Shown here: one piece after another, positions 1 through 6,064 of the stretch
Numbering within the stretch: the first letter of the stretch is position 1
Layout of the letters: every line of letters starts with the position of its first letter
Assembly (NCBI GenBank): GCA_023425455.1
Contig: JAFACP010000330.1
Span: 1 to 8,235 of the forward strand
Source: Pseudomonadota bacterium
GTDB taxonomy: Bacteria; Pseudomonadota; Gammaproteobacteria; Enterobacterales; Enterobacteriaceae
Reading direction: 5' to 3'
DNA length: 8,235 bases
The notes under the pieces: generated by a model
The model's input: only the letters and a program-made list of their open reading frames with translations
The model's database searches: none
Told to the model about the DNA's origin: nothing
Translations under genes and position numbers: made by a program

Positions 1-993
1 CAGGGGACCTCACAATCCCGTCATCGCCTGATGCGCCGTCGCTCACATGACGAGCAGCGAAGCTGGCGTTACCTCGATATTATTAACCGAATGATCGACA
101 GGCCCGGCGGGCGCACGCACCGGGTCATTCTGCTGGGGTTGTTCTCTACGCTGCTGCAGGCAAAAGGGACCGTCCGCCTGGATCGGGACGCGCGTCCGCT
201 GCTGCTGGTGGAAGATCCCGAAACGCGCCTGCATCCGATCATGCTGTCGGTGGCCTGGCATCTGTTGAATCTGCTGCCGCTGCAGCGTATTACGACCACC
301 AATTCCGGTGAACTGCTGTCGCTGACGCCGGTGGAGTATGTGTGTCGTCTGGTGCGCGAATCCTCGCGCGTGTCGGCCTACCGGCTCGGTCCGGGTGGCT
401 TAAATGCTGAAGACGGCCGGCGGATTGCGTTTCATATTCGCTTTAATCGCGCATCGTCGCTGTTTGCGCGCTGCTGGCTGTTGGTGGAAGGCGAAACGGA
501 AACCTGGGTCATCAACGAGCTGGCCAGCCAGTGCGGCCACCATTTTGATGCGGAAGGGATAAAGGTCATTGAATTTGCCCAGTCCGGCTTACGGCCGTTG
601 ATCAAATTTGCCCGTCGGATGGGAATCGAATGGCACGTGCTGGTGGATGGCGATGAAGCCGGCAAAAAGTATGCAGCGACCGTGCGGGGTCTGCTGAATA
701 ACGACAGAGACGAAGAGCGCGATCGCCTCACCATGCTGCCCGCCATGGACATGGAGCATTTCATGTATCGTCAGGGGTTTGATGACGTGTTTCACCGCGT
801 CGCGATGGTGCCGGTTGATGTGCCGATGAATATGCGCAGGGTGATCGCCAAAGCGATTCACCGCTCTTCCAAACCCGATCTGGCGATTGAAGTGGCAACA
901 GAAGCGGCAAAACGCGGGGTGGAATCGGTGCCGACGTTGTTACGCAAAATGTTCTCCCGCGTGCTCTGGCTGGCGCGCGGGAGAGCTGATTAA
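1..993 (+). CDS. ybjD: YbjD, OLD-family ATPase/TOPRIM protein, 3' part (5' end outside window)
   Basis: The frame is open from base 1 to the TAA at 991-993, giving 330 residues. The E. coli protein is about 550 residues, so roughly the N-terminal 220, including Walker A, lie outside. The fragment begins in the C-terminal part of an ABC-type ATPase domain. A Walker B-like segment, LLLVEDPETRLHP, lies at fragment residues 67-79. It is followed by a TOPRIM domain with the conserved Glu in LLVEGETE (Glu163) and the acidic pair in VLVDGDEAG (Asp216, Asp218). This order of ABC ATPase then TOPRIM defines the OLD (overcoming lysogenization defect) nuclease family, whose TOPRIM acidic residues bind metal for DNA cleavage. 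YbjD itself has no established cellular role that I know, so nuclease activity is inferred from the family. The key TOPRIM residues are present, with no frameshift. Its stop overlaps that of the convergent ybjX. Confidence 0.93.
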   Translation, partial: QGTSQSRHRLMRRRSHDEQRSWRYLDIINRMIDRPGGRTHRVILLGLFSTLLQAKGTVRLDRDARPLLLVEDPETRLHPIMLSVAWHLLNLLPLQRITTTNSGELLSLTPVEYVCRLVRESSRVSAYRLGPGGLNAEDGRRIAFHIRFNRASSLFARCWLLVEGETETWVINELASQCGHHFDAEGIKVIEFAQSGLRPLIKFARRMGIEWHVLVDGDEAGKKYAATVRGLLNNDRDEERDRLTMLPAMDMEHFMYRQGFDDVFHRVAMVPVDVPMNMRRVIAKAIHRSSKPDLAIEVATEAAKRGVESVPTLLRKMFSRVLWLARGRAD

Positions 994-1946
994 CAGCGTG
1001 TCGCCGCGATGGCTTGCGCCGTCAGGCTATCCAGCAGCTCATAGCGGCGACGGTATTCGGAGCGCTTCTTGCTCGCAATCTCTTCCATGGGTTTACGCGC
1101 CATGGTGAGGGGCAAAAGAACGTTGCCGCTCGCCTGTTTCTGACCGCCGATGGAGAGCCAGAAGCTGTCGTAATCGGCCAGCAGTTTTCCCTCTTTTTTC
1201 TTGCGGTAACGCCAGCTGCGGTAGATATGGGTGGCGTTACTGACGGCGATGATTTGCCCGACCGGGAACGCCGCGCCCAGCGTCATTGCCGTCTCAACCA
1301 GCAGACGCTTCGGAAACAGGCCGTGGCAGGCTTTGGTGGCCCCCTGGATAAGCTCATGCGGCACATGCGCTTTCGCCCCCTGAAGCCCACCGATAAAGAG
1401 GGTGGGTTTCCCCGCAAACTGACACAGGGTAAAGGTCATTTCGGCCAGTACCGTGTTCTGGTGGTCGCAAAAGGCCAGCGTCGCTTCACCTTCCTTATCA
1501 AGAAATGCGTCGGCGCACAGACGAACGCGATAGGATTGTTCATCTTTGCCGGTCAGGGTCAACAGTGTGATCCCCTGTTTTGACAGATAACCGTTCAGCA
1601 GCGTCGCCGGGAGCCGCTCGCTCATCATCTGATAATGATAGTTAAGTGACGTCAGCGCCTGCTGGCGGCGCATGTCGACGGTCAGCCACGGACGATGCAG
1701 CCGGCAGGGAAGCCCGGGCTGGACCTGCAGGATTTGCATCAATCGAGGCTGTTTCGCCAGAGAGGTAAGCAGACGCGCGGTACTGACCGGCGCTGCCAGT
1801 GAACGCAGTATGAACTTACGTCGGTAGGCCGGGTTTTGCCACGCCAGCCCTGGCGTGAGTGCCCCTGATGCCAGGCGCTTAAACAGTTGCCAGCCTGATT
1901 TAGGCTGCGGCAGATGAGAATAGGGTGTATCGATGATGGAAGACAT
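990..1946 (-). CDS. ybjX: YbjX, VirK/YbjX family (DUF535) protein
   Basis: A 318-residue protein with no signal peptide or clear membrane segment. I recognise it as the VirK/YbjX (DUF535) family by the HRPWL segment followed by LNYHYQMM (residues 84-108), IGGLQG (185-190), AVSNATHIYRSWRY (234-247) and DYDSFWLS (258-265). Family members include Shigella and Salmonella VirK and Salmonella SomA (YbjX). They are linked to envelope integrity, modified-LPS tolerance and resistance to antimicrobial peptides, but no biochemical activity is established. The start at 1946 is chosen over upstream ATGs at 1979 and 2069 because a PhoP-type promoter predicts transcription starting near 1971, which would exclude both, and because an AAGGAG lies just ahead of 1946. 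The family is usually about 320-330 residues, close to 318. The gene runs convergently into ybjD with a 4-bp overlap and diverges from macA. Function remains unassigned. Confidence 0.9.
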   Translation of the reverse strand: MSSIIDTPYSHLPQPKSGWQLFKRLASGALTPGLAWQNPAYRRKFILRSLAAPVSTARLLTSLAKQPRLMQILQVQPGLPCRLHRPWLTVDMRRQQALTSLNYHYQMMSERLPATLLNGYLSKQGITLLTLTGKDEQSYRVRLCADAFLDKEGEATLAFCDHQNTVLAEMTFTLCQFAGKPTLFIGGLQGAKAHVPHELIQGATKACHGLFPKRLLVETAMTLGAAFPVGQIIAVSNATHIYRSWRYRKKKEGKLLADYDSFWLSIGGQKQASGNVLLPLTMARKPMEEIASKKRSEYRRRYELLDSLTAQAIAATRC

Positions 1947-1958
1947 GAAAGATCCCGG

Positions 1959-1964
1959 CTCCTT
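1959..1964 (-). promoter_or_regulatory. Ribosome binding site of ybjX, long spacing
   Basis: On the minus strand AAGGAG stands 12 nt before the ATG at 1946. This is longer than the usual 5-9 nt, but no other start codon lies closer. The upstream candidate starts at 1979 and 2069 have no comparable Shine-Dalgarno. It supports 1946 as the start and may imply modest translation. Confidence 0.6.
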
Positions 1965-1977
1965 GTGCTGGAGGCCC

Positions 1978-1983
1978 ATTTCA
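1978..1983 (-). promoter_or_regulatory. Candidate -10 element of the PhoP-type ybjX promoter
   Basis: Read leftward, TGAAAT matches TATAAT at four of six positions. It is preceded by TG plus one base, giving an extended -10. It lies exactly 12 nt after the PhoP box at 1996-2012, the spacing typical of promoters where the box takes the place of a -35. Transcription would start near 1971, leaving a leader of about 25 nt before the ybjX ATG. Confidence 0.55.
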
Positions 1984-1995
1984 GCAGGCGCTTTG

Positions 1996-2012
1996 TCAAC
2001 ATCCTGTAAACA
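1996..2012 (-). promoter_or_regulatory. PhoP box upstream of ybjX
   Basis: Read on the minus strand the site is TGTTTA-N5-TGTTGA, against the PhoP consensus (T/G)GTTTA-N5-(T/G)GTTTA. The first half is perfect and the second has one mismatch. Orientation and the 12-nt gap to a -10-like TGAAAT fit a PhoP-activated promoter. From memory, ybjX (somA) is a PhoP regulon member in Salmonella, which agrees. The match was found by eye and not scored against a matrix. Confidence 0.7.
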
Positions 2013-2041
2013 AGTTACGGCTATTCCGAAAATCAGTGTTT

Positions 2042-2058
2042 CGTTGAGGCGTTGTTTA
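2042..2058 (+). promoter_or_regulatory. Second PhoP-like box, facing macA
   Basis: On the plus strand CGTTGA-N5-TGTTTA resembles the PhoP direct repeat: the second half is perfect, and the first has two departures (C at position 1 and G in place of T at position 5). It lies 29 bp from the ybjX box and in the opposite orientation. It sits directly before the -10-like TAGAAT at 2061-2066, so a bound regulator would cover the macA core promoter. Repression of macAB by PhoP has been reported in Salmonella, which makes the position suggestive, but the match is only fair. Confidence 0.35.
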
Positions 2059-2060
2059 GT

Positions 2061-2066
2061 TAGAAT
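2061..2066 (+). promoter_or_regulatory. Candidate -10 element of the macAB promoter
   Basis: TAGAAT matches TATAAT at five of six positions. Initiation would fall near 2073, about 33 nt before the macA ATG. No good -35 lies 16-18 bp upstream (GTTTCG at 2038-2043 is poor), so the promoter would be weak or regulator-dependent. An alternative is CGTTAT at 2071-2076, placed 12 nt after the PhoP-like box. Confidence 0.35.
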
Positions 2067-2105
2067 CAACCGTTATGGTTGCCAGAATACTTATTTGGAA
2101 TATTT

Positions 2106-3221
2106 ATGAATCTCAAGGGAAAACGCAGAAAGCTGTTTCTGCTGCTGGCGGGGGTGGTGTTAGCGGGCGGATTCTGGCTGTGGCAGGTGCTGAATGCTCC
2201 GGAGCCTCAGTATCAGACGCTGATTGTTCGCCCCGGCGAACTCCAGCAAAACGTCCTGGCGACAGGTAAACTGGACGCCCTGCGTAATGTGGACGTGGGA
2301 GCGCAGGTAAGCGGGCAGCTCAAAACCCTGTCGGTTGAGATTGGCGATAAGGTGAAAAAAGGCCAGCTGCTCGGCGTTATCGATCCCGAGCAGGCTGAAA
2401 ACCAGATCCGCGAAGTTGAAGCCACGCTAATGGAGCTGCGCGCGCAGCGTGCCCAGGCGCAGGCAGAGCGTCATCTTGCGCAGGTGACTCTGGCGCGTCA
2501 GCAGGCGCTGGCGAAGACGCAGGCCATCTCGCGCCAGGATCTGGATACCGCGGCGACAGAGCTGGCGGTGAAGCAGGCGCAGATTGGCACCATCGACGCG
2601 CAAATTAAGCGCAACCAGGCCACGCTGGACACGGCCAAAACTAACCTCGACTACACGCGTATTATGGCGCCAATGGCGGGTGAAGTGACGCAAATCACCA
2701 CCCTTCAGGGGCAGACGGTGATTGCCGCCCAGCAGGCGCCGAACATTCTGACGCTGGCGGATATGAGCACTATGCTGGTCAAGGCGCAGGTTTCCGAAGC
2801 TGATGTTATCCACCTCAGGCCGGGACAACACGCCTGGTTTACCGTGCTTGGCGATCCGCAAACCCGCTATGAAGGCGTGCTGAAGGACATTCTGCCAACG
2901 CCGGAAAAAGTGAACGACGCGATTTTTTACTATGCCCGCTTTGAAGTGCCGAATCCGCAGGGGGTACTGCGTCTGGATATGACCGCGCAGGTGCATATTC
3001 AGCTGACCGGCGTGAAAAACGTCCTGACGATCCCGCTCTCCGCGCTGGGGGTATCTGCCGGGGAAAATCGCTATAAAGTTAAGGTGCTGCGCAATGGCGA
3101 AACGCGAGAGCGTGAAGTGATGATCGGCGCGCGAAATGACACTGACGTGGTGGTGGTCAAAGGGCTGGAGGAGGGAGAAGAAGTGGTCACCAGCGAAACC
3201 CTGGCCGGAGCCGCTAAATGA
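2106..3221 (+). CDS. macA: MacA, periplasmic adaptor (membrane fusion protein) of the MacAB-TolC efflux pump
   Basis: A 371-residue protein, the same length as E. coli MacA. It bridges inner-membrane MacB to outer-membrane TolC and stimulates MacB ATPase in export of macrolides, the heat-stable enterotoxin STII and other substrates. A basic N-terminus is followed by a membrane anchor at about residues 10-27. The lipoyl domain is split (about 60-95 and 190-235) around a long coiled-coil hairpin (about 95-180). The hairpin tip has the TolC-contact pattern R131-x3-L135-x6-S142. The gate-ring glutamine corresponding to Gln209 is kept (AAQQ, 207-210). Beta-barrel and membrane-proximal domains follow. 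The ATG at 2106 is preferred over an in-frame TTG at 2079 because it gives the family length. Its Shine-Dalgarno is weak (GGA about 7 nt upstream). The stop overlaps the macB start. Nothing is truncated. Confidence 0.97.
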   Translation: MNLKGKRRKLFLLLAGVVLAGGFWLWQVLNAPEPQYQTLIVRPGELQQNVLATGKLDALRNVDVGAQVSGQLKTLSVEIGDKVKKGQLLGVIDPEQAENQIREVEATLMELRAQRAQAQAERHLAQVTLARQQALAKTQAISRQDLDTAATELAVKQAQIGTIDAQIKRNQATLDTAKTNLDYTRIMAPMAGEVTQITTLQGQTVIAAQQAPNILTLADMSTMLVKAQVSEADVIHLRPGQHAWFTVLGDPQTRYEGVLKDILPTPEKVNDAIFYYARFEVPNPQGVLRLDMTAQVHIQLTGVKNVLTIPLSALGVSAGENRYKVKVLRNGETREREVMIGARNDTDVVVVKGLEEGEEVVTSETLAGAAK

Positions 3222-5158
3222 CGGCGCTGCTCGAACTTCACGACATTCGCCGCAGTTACCCCTCCGGCGATGGGCCCATAGAGGTGCTGAAAGGCATCTC
3301 CCTGCGCGTGGAAGCCGGTGAGATGGTGGCGATTATCGGCGCCTCCGGTTCCGGTAAATCGACGCTGATGAACATTCTCGGTTGTCTGGATAAACCCACT
3401 GGCGGCACCTATCGGGTGGCCGGAACCGATGTCTCTACGCTGGACAGTGACGCGCTGGCGAAGCTGCGGCGGGAGCATTTCGGCTTTATCTTCCAGCGCT
3501 ACCATCTGCTTTCCCATTTAAGTGCGGCGCAGAACGTGGAAGTGCCGGCGGTCTATGCGGGGGTGGAGCGGAAAACGCGTCTTGAGCGTGCGACGGCGCT
3601 GCTCACGCGTCTCGGGCTGGCTGAACGTGTGGATTACCAGCCCTCGCAGCTTTCAGGTGGTCAGCAGCAGCGGGTCAGTATCGCCCGCGCGCTGATGAAC
3701 GGTGGACAGGTTATCCTGGCGGATGAACCTACCGGCGCGCTCGACAGCCATTCAGGTGAAGAGGTGATGGCTATCCTCCACCAGTTGCGCGATCGGGGCC
3801 ATACGGTGATTATTGTCACCCACGATCCGCAGGTGGCGGCGCAGGCTGAGCGGATCATTGAGATCCGCGATGGAGAACTGGTCAGCAACCCGCCGGCCCG
3901 TCAACAGAAAACCGTTGCGCAGAAAGCGCCGCTGCCTGCGACATCTGGCTGGAGACAGTTTTCCAGCGCTTTTCGTGAAGCGTTGACGATGGCCTGGCTG
4001 GCGATGGCGGCGAACAAAATGCGTACGCTGCTGACGATGCTTGGGATCATTATCGGGATCGCGTCGGTGGTCTCTATTGTGGTGGTGGGCGATGCCGCCA
4101 AACAGCTGGTGCTTGCCGATATTCGCGCCATCGGTACGAACACTATCGACGTCTACCCAGGGAAAGATTTTGGCGATGATGAACCGCAATACCAGCAGGC
4201 GCTGAAATACGACGATCTGGCGGCTATTCAGAAACAGCCGTGGGTCAACTCGGCCACACCGGCGGTTTCACAAAATTTACGCCTGCGCTATGGCAACATC
4301 GACGTGGCCGCCAGCGCCAACGGCGTCAGCGGAGACTATTTTAACGTCTACGGCATGACCTTCAGCGAAGGGGCGACCTTTAACGCCGAACAGCTGGCGG
4401 GCAGAGCGCAGGTGGTGGTGTTAGACGCCAATTCGCGCAGGCAGCTCTTTCCCCATAAAGCCCGGGTGGTGGGGGAAGTGATCTTCGTGGGGAACATGCC
4501 TGCCACCGTGATTGGCGTGGCGGAAGAGAAGCAGTCAATGTTTGGCAGCAGCAAAATCCTGCGCGTCTGGCTGCCCTATACCACTATTTCCGGGCGGATC
4601 ATGGGACAGTCGTGGCTCAACTCGATCACCGTGCGGGTGAACGAGGGTTACGACAGCGGGTTTGCGGAACAACAGCTTGAGCGGCTCCTCACGCTGCGCC
4701 ACGGGAAGAAAGATTTCTTTACCTGGAATATGGACGGACTGTTGAAAACCGCGGAAAAGACCACACGTACTCTTCAGCTCTTCCTGACGCTGGTGGCGGT
4801 GATTTCGCTGGTGGTCGGTGGCATTGGTGTGATGAATATTATGCTGGTGTCGGTAACGGAGCGTACGCGGGAAATTGGCATTCGCATGGCGGTCGGCGCG
4901 CGAGCAAGCGATGTGTTGCAGCAATTTCTGATTGAAGCGGTGCTGGTGTGCCTGGTCGGCGGCGCAATGGGGATTGCGCTGTCGATGATGATCGCCTTCG
5001 CGCTGCAGCTCTTTTTACCCGGCTGGGAGATTGGCTTTTCGCCGGTTGCGATCCTCAGCGCATTTTTGTGCTCGAGCTTTACCGGGATCGTGTTTGGCTG
5101 GCTGCCGGCGCGCAATGCCGCACGACTGGATCCGGTCGATGCGCTGGCGCGGGAATAG
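3218..5158 (+). CDS. macB: MacB, ABC transporter (type VII, mechanotransmission) of the MacAB-TolC pump
   Basis: A 646-residue inner-membrane protein (E. coli MacB is 648) that works as a dimer, using cytoplasmic ATP hydrolysis to drive periplasmic substrates through MacA and TolC. The N-terminal nucleotide-binding domain has Walker A GASGSGKS (41-48), signature LSGGQ (145-149), Walker B VILADE with catalytic Glu170, D-loop ALD (174-176) and switch His202. A variable linker at about 222-245 precedes TM1 (about 271-291). A large periplasmic domain (about 295-515) follows, then TM2 (about 521-545), TM3 (about 571-595) and TM4 (about 607-629). The short cytoplasmic segment [15 protein letters not shown] (547-561) after TM2 is the family's coupling helix. 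The ATG lies inside the macA end (ATGA overlap), indicating translational coupling and stoichiometric expression. A terminator hairpin starts 10 bp after the stop. All catalytic residues are intact. Confidence 0.98.
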   Translation: MTALLELHDIRRSYPSGDGPIEVLKGISLRVEAGEMVAIIGASGSGKSTLMNILGCLDKPTGGTYRVAGTDVSTLDSDALAKLRREHFGFIFQRYHLLSHLSAAQNVEVPAVYAGVERKTRLERATALLTRLGLAERVDYQPSQLSGGQQQRVSIARALMNGGQVILADEPTGALDSHSGEEVMAILHQLRDRGHTVIIVTHDPQVAAQAERIIEIRDGELVSNPPARQQKTVAQKAPLPATSGWRQFSSAFREALTMAWLAMAANKMRTLLTMLGIIIGIASVVSIVVVGDAAKQLVLADIRAIGTNTIDVYPGKDFGDDEPQYQQALKYDDLAAIQKQPWVNSATPAVSQNLRLRYGNIDVAASANGVSGDYFNVYGMTFSEGATFNAEQLAGRAQVVVLDANSRRQLFPHKARVVGEVIFVGNMPATVIGVAEEKQSMFGSSKILRVWLPYTTISGRIMGQSWLNSITVRVNEGYDSGFAEQQLERLLTLRHGKKDFFTWNMDGLLKTAEKTTRTLQLFLTLVAVISLVVGGIGVMNIMLVSVTERTREIGIRMAVGARASDVLQQFLIEAVLVCLVGGAMGIALSMMIAFALQLFLPGWEIGFSPVAILSAFLCSSFTGIVFGWLPARNAARLDPVDALARE

Positions 5159-5168
5159 CCTGAAAATA

Positions 5169-5197
5169 AAAATGCCAGCCGATCGGGCTGGCATTTT
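5169..5197. terminator. Bidirectional intrinsic terminator between macB and cspD
   Basis: A perfect 12-bp inverted repeat, AAAATGCCAGCC and GGCTGGCATTTT, flanks a 5-nt loop (GATCG). Read rightward the GC-rich stem ends in TTTT after macB. Read leftward it ends in a longer T-rich run (TTTTTATTTT) after cspD. Because it lies between two converging genes, it should stop transcripts from both sides. Confidence 0.9.
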
Positions 5198-5227
5198 GAC
5201 TGCGGGATGTACACAATAAAACAGAGA

Positions 5228-5449
5228 CTATGCAACCGTTTCTGCTTCAATGGGCACGATAAGGCTTGCGTGATTGCCTTTTGGCCCCTGGTGAACATCA
5301 AACCGGACTGATTGCCCGGCCTTGAGCGTTCTGTAACCATCCATCTGAATGGTGGAATAGTGAGCGAAAATATCCTCGCCGCCGCCTTCAGGGCAGATGA
5401 AGCCAAACCCCTTGGCGTTGTTGAACCACTTAACAGTACCCATTTCCAT
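5228..5449 (-). CDS. cspD: CspD, cold-shock-domain DNA replication inhibitor
   Basis: A 73-residue single OB-fold cold-shock domain (E. coli CspD has 74). RNP1 is KGFGFI (13-18) and RNP2 is DIFAH (26-30); the aromatic residues Trp8, Phe15, Phe17 and Phe28 form the nucleic-acid-binding face. CspD is distinguished from CspA-type paralogues by EGGGEDIFAHYSTIQMDG. The E. coli protein is not cold-induced. It is made in stationary phase and starvation, binds single-stranded DNA, blocks replication and is removed by Lon; these properties are inferred here by orthology. An AAGGA lies 9 nt before the ATG. The leader between gene and candidate promoter is short, unlike the long thermosensing leader of cspA. 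The gene ends 31 bp from the shared terminator and diverges from clpS. Compared with E. coli, only the last few residues (ETVA) and single positions differ. Confidence 0.97.
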   Translation of the reverse strand: MEMGTVKWFNNAKGFGFICPEGGGEDIFAHYSTIQMDGYRTLKAGQSVRFDVHQGPKGNHASLIVPIEAETVA

Positions 5450-5470
5450 GCTTCGACATCCTTCGTAAAT

Positions 5471-5476
5471 CTTATA
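5471..5476 (-). promoter_or_regulatory. Candidate -10 element of cspD
   Basis: Read leftward, TATAAG (five of six to TATAAT) lies in an AT-rich stretch 22 nt before the cspD ATG. It would give a leader of only about 15 nt. No convincing -35 is visible at 16-18 bp, which would be compatible with stationary-phase sigma-S use but does not prove it. The real promoter could lie further upstream in the 267-bp gap. Confidence 0.3.
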
Positions 5477-5638
5477 AATTAAGATGGAATGAACCGGTGG
5501 GGGAGCGGGGGCTGTTCAAAACCTCGCCAACTCACGCTTGTACAATTTAGATAAACGAAATAAGCCGTCAAGGGTTTGGCGCCGGAGTTGGGATAACAAT
5601 CAACCAAAATTTGAAGCAGTTAACGCTATTGCAAGGGT

Positions 5639-5667
5639 TTGTGACAGACATCGCGGATGGCAATAAT
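5639..5667 (+). promoter_or_regulatory. Candidate clpS-clpA promoter
   Basis: TTGTGA (5639-5644, four of six to TTGACA) and AATAAT (5662-5667, five of six to TATAAT) are spaced by 17 bp. Transcription would start near 5674, giving a leader of about 43 nt before clpS. It is the best sigma-70-like pair seen in the gap. The match is moderate. Confidence 0.45.
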
Positions 5668-5674
5668 AGATGAT

Positions 5675-5686
5675 TGTTATCTAACA
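5675..5686. repeat. Short inverted repeat at the predicted clpS transcription start
   Basis: TGTTA-TC-TAACA is a perfect 5-bp inverted repeat with a 2-bp centre, starting at the predicted +1 of clpS. The half-sites are too close for a stable RNA hairpin. The shape is that of a small operator. Chance occurrence is quite possible, and no regulator is assigned. Confidence 0.25.
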
Positions 5687-5716
5687 GCTGAGGTAGATTC
5701 AAAGTGATTATGCAAA

Positions 5717-6037
5717 ATGGGTAAGACGAACGACTGGCTGGATTTTGACCAGCTGGCGGATGACAAAGTGCGTGATGCGCTAAAACCGCCGTCTATGTAT
5801 AAAGTTATGTTAATGAACGATGATTACACGCCGATGGAATTTGTTATTGACGTGCTACAAAAGTTCTTTTCTTATGATGTAGAACGTGCAACGCAACTGA
5901 TGCTTACCGTTCATTATCGTGGCAAGGCGATCTGCGGCATCTTTACTGCTGAAGTCGCAGAAACCAAAGTGGCGATGGTAAACGATTATGCGAGGGAGAA
6001 CGAGCATCCGTTGCTGTGTACGCTGGAAAAGGCCTGA
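5717..6037 (+). CDS. clpS: ClpS, adaptor of the ClpAP protease (N-degron recognin)
   Basis: A 106-residue cytosolic protein, the same length as E. coli ClpS. It binds proteins with N-terminal Leu, Phe, Tyr or Trp and hands them to ClpA, while inhibiting degradation of other substrates such as SsrA-tagged proteins. The flexible N-terminal extension needed for delivery (about residues 1-25) is followed by the core domain. The amino-terminus-binding residues Asn34, Asp35, Asp36 and His66 and the gatekeeper Met40 are all present. The ATG at 5717 has no clear Shine-Dalgarno at normal distance: GAGG at 5690-5693 is 23 nt away. A 4-codon reading frame overlaps the start at 5710-5724. The gene ends in tandem in-frame stops (TGA TAA). 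It lies 27 bp before clpA, as in other Enterobacteriaceae, and is probably co-transcribed with it, although E. coli clpA can also have its own promoter. Confidence 0.97.
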   Translation: MGKTNDWLDFDQLADDKVRDALKPPSMYKVMLMNDDYTPMEFVIDVLQKFFSYDVERATQLMLTVHYRGKAICGIFTAEVAETKVAMVNDYARENEHPLLCTLEKA

Positions 6038-6064
6038 TAAGGCATAAAATTGGGGGAGGTGCCT

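Noticed and set aside
1014..1583. Long open frame of 189 codons on the plus strand opposite ybjX
   Set aside because: It is the antisense shadow of ybjX, has no ribosome binding site and resembles no protein I know.
1947..2069. N-terminal extension of ybjX starting at the ATG at 2069 or 1979
   Set aside because: Both lie at or upstream of the predicted PhoP-type promoter elements, have no Shine-Dalgarno, and would make the protein longer than the family norm.
2079..2105. Nine-residue N-terminal extension of MacA from a TTG at 2079
   Set aside because: The ATG at 2106 gives exactly the 371-residue family length and a normal basic start before the membrane anchor.
2427..2996. 189-codon open frame antisense to macA
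   Set aside because: Rich in Arg, His and Leu as expected from reading a GC-rich gene backwards; macA on the other strand is certain.
4774..5406. 210-codon minus-strand frame spanning the end of macB, the terminator and cspD
   Set aside because: It crosses a strong terminator and overlaps two certain genes; composition is that of a shadow frame.
5520..5524. AACCT upstream of cspD as an MqsA operator (cspD is reported to be controlled by MqsR/MqsA in E. coli)
   Set aside because: Only one half-site is present; no AGGTT partner lies within a few bases on the same strand.
5678..5686. TTATCTAACA-like sequence as a DnaA box
   Set aside because: It departs from TTATCCACA at essential positions and stands alone.
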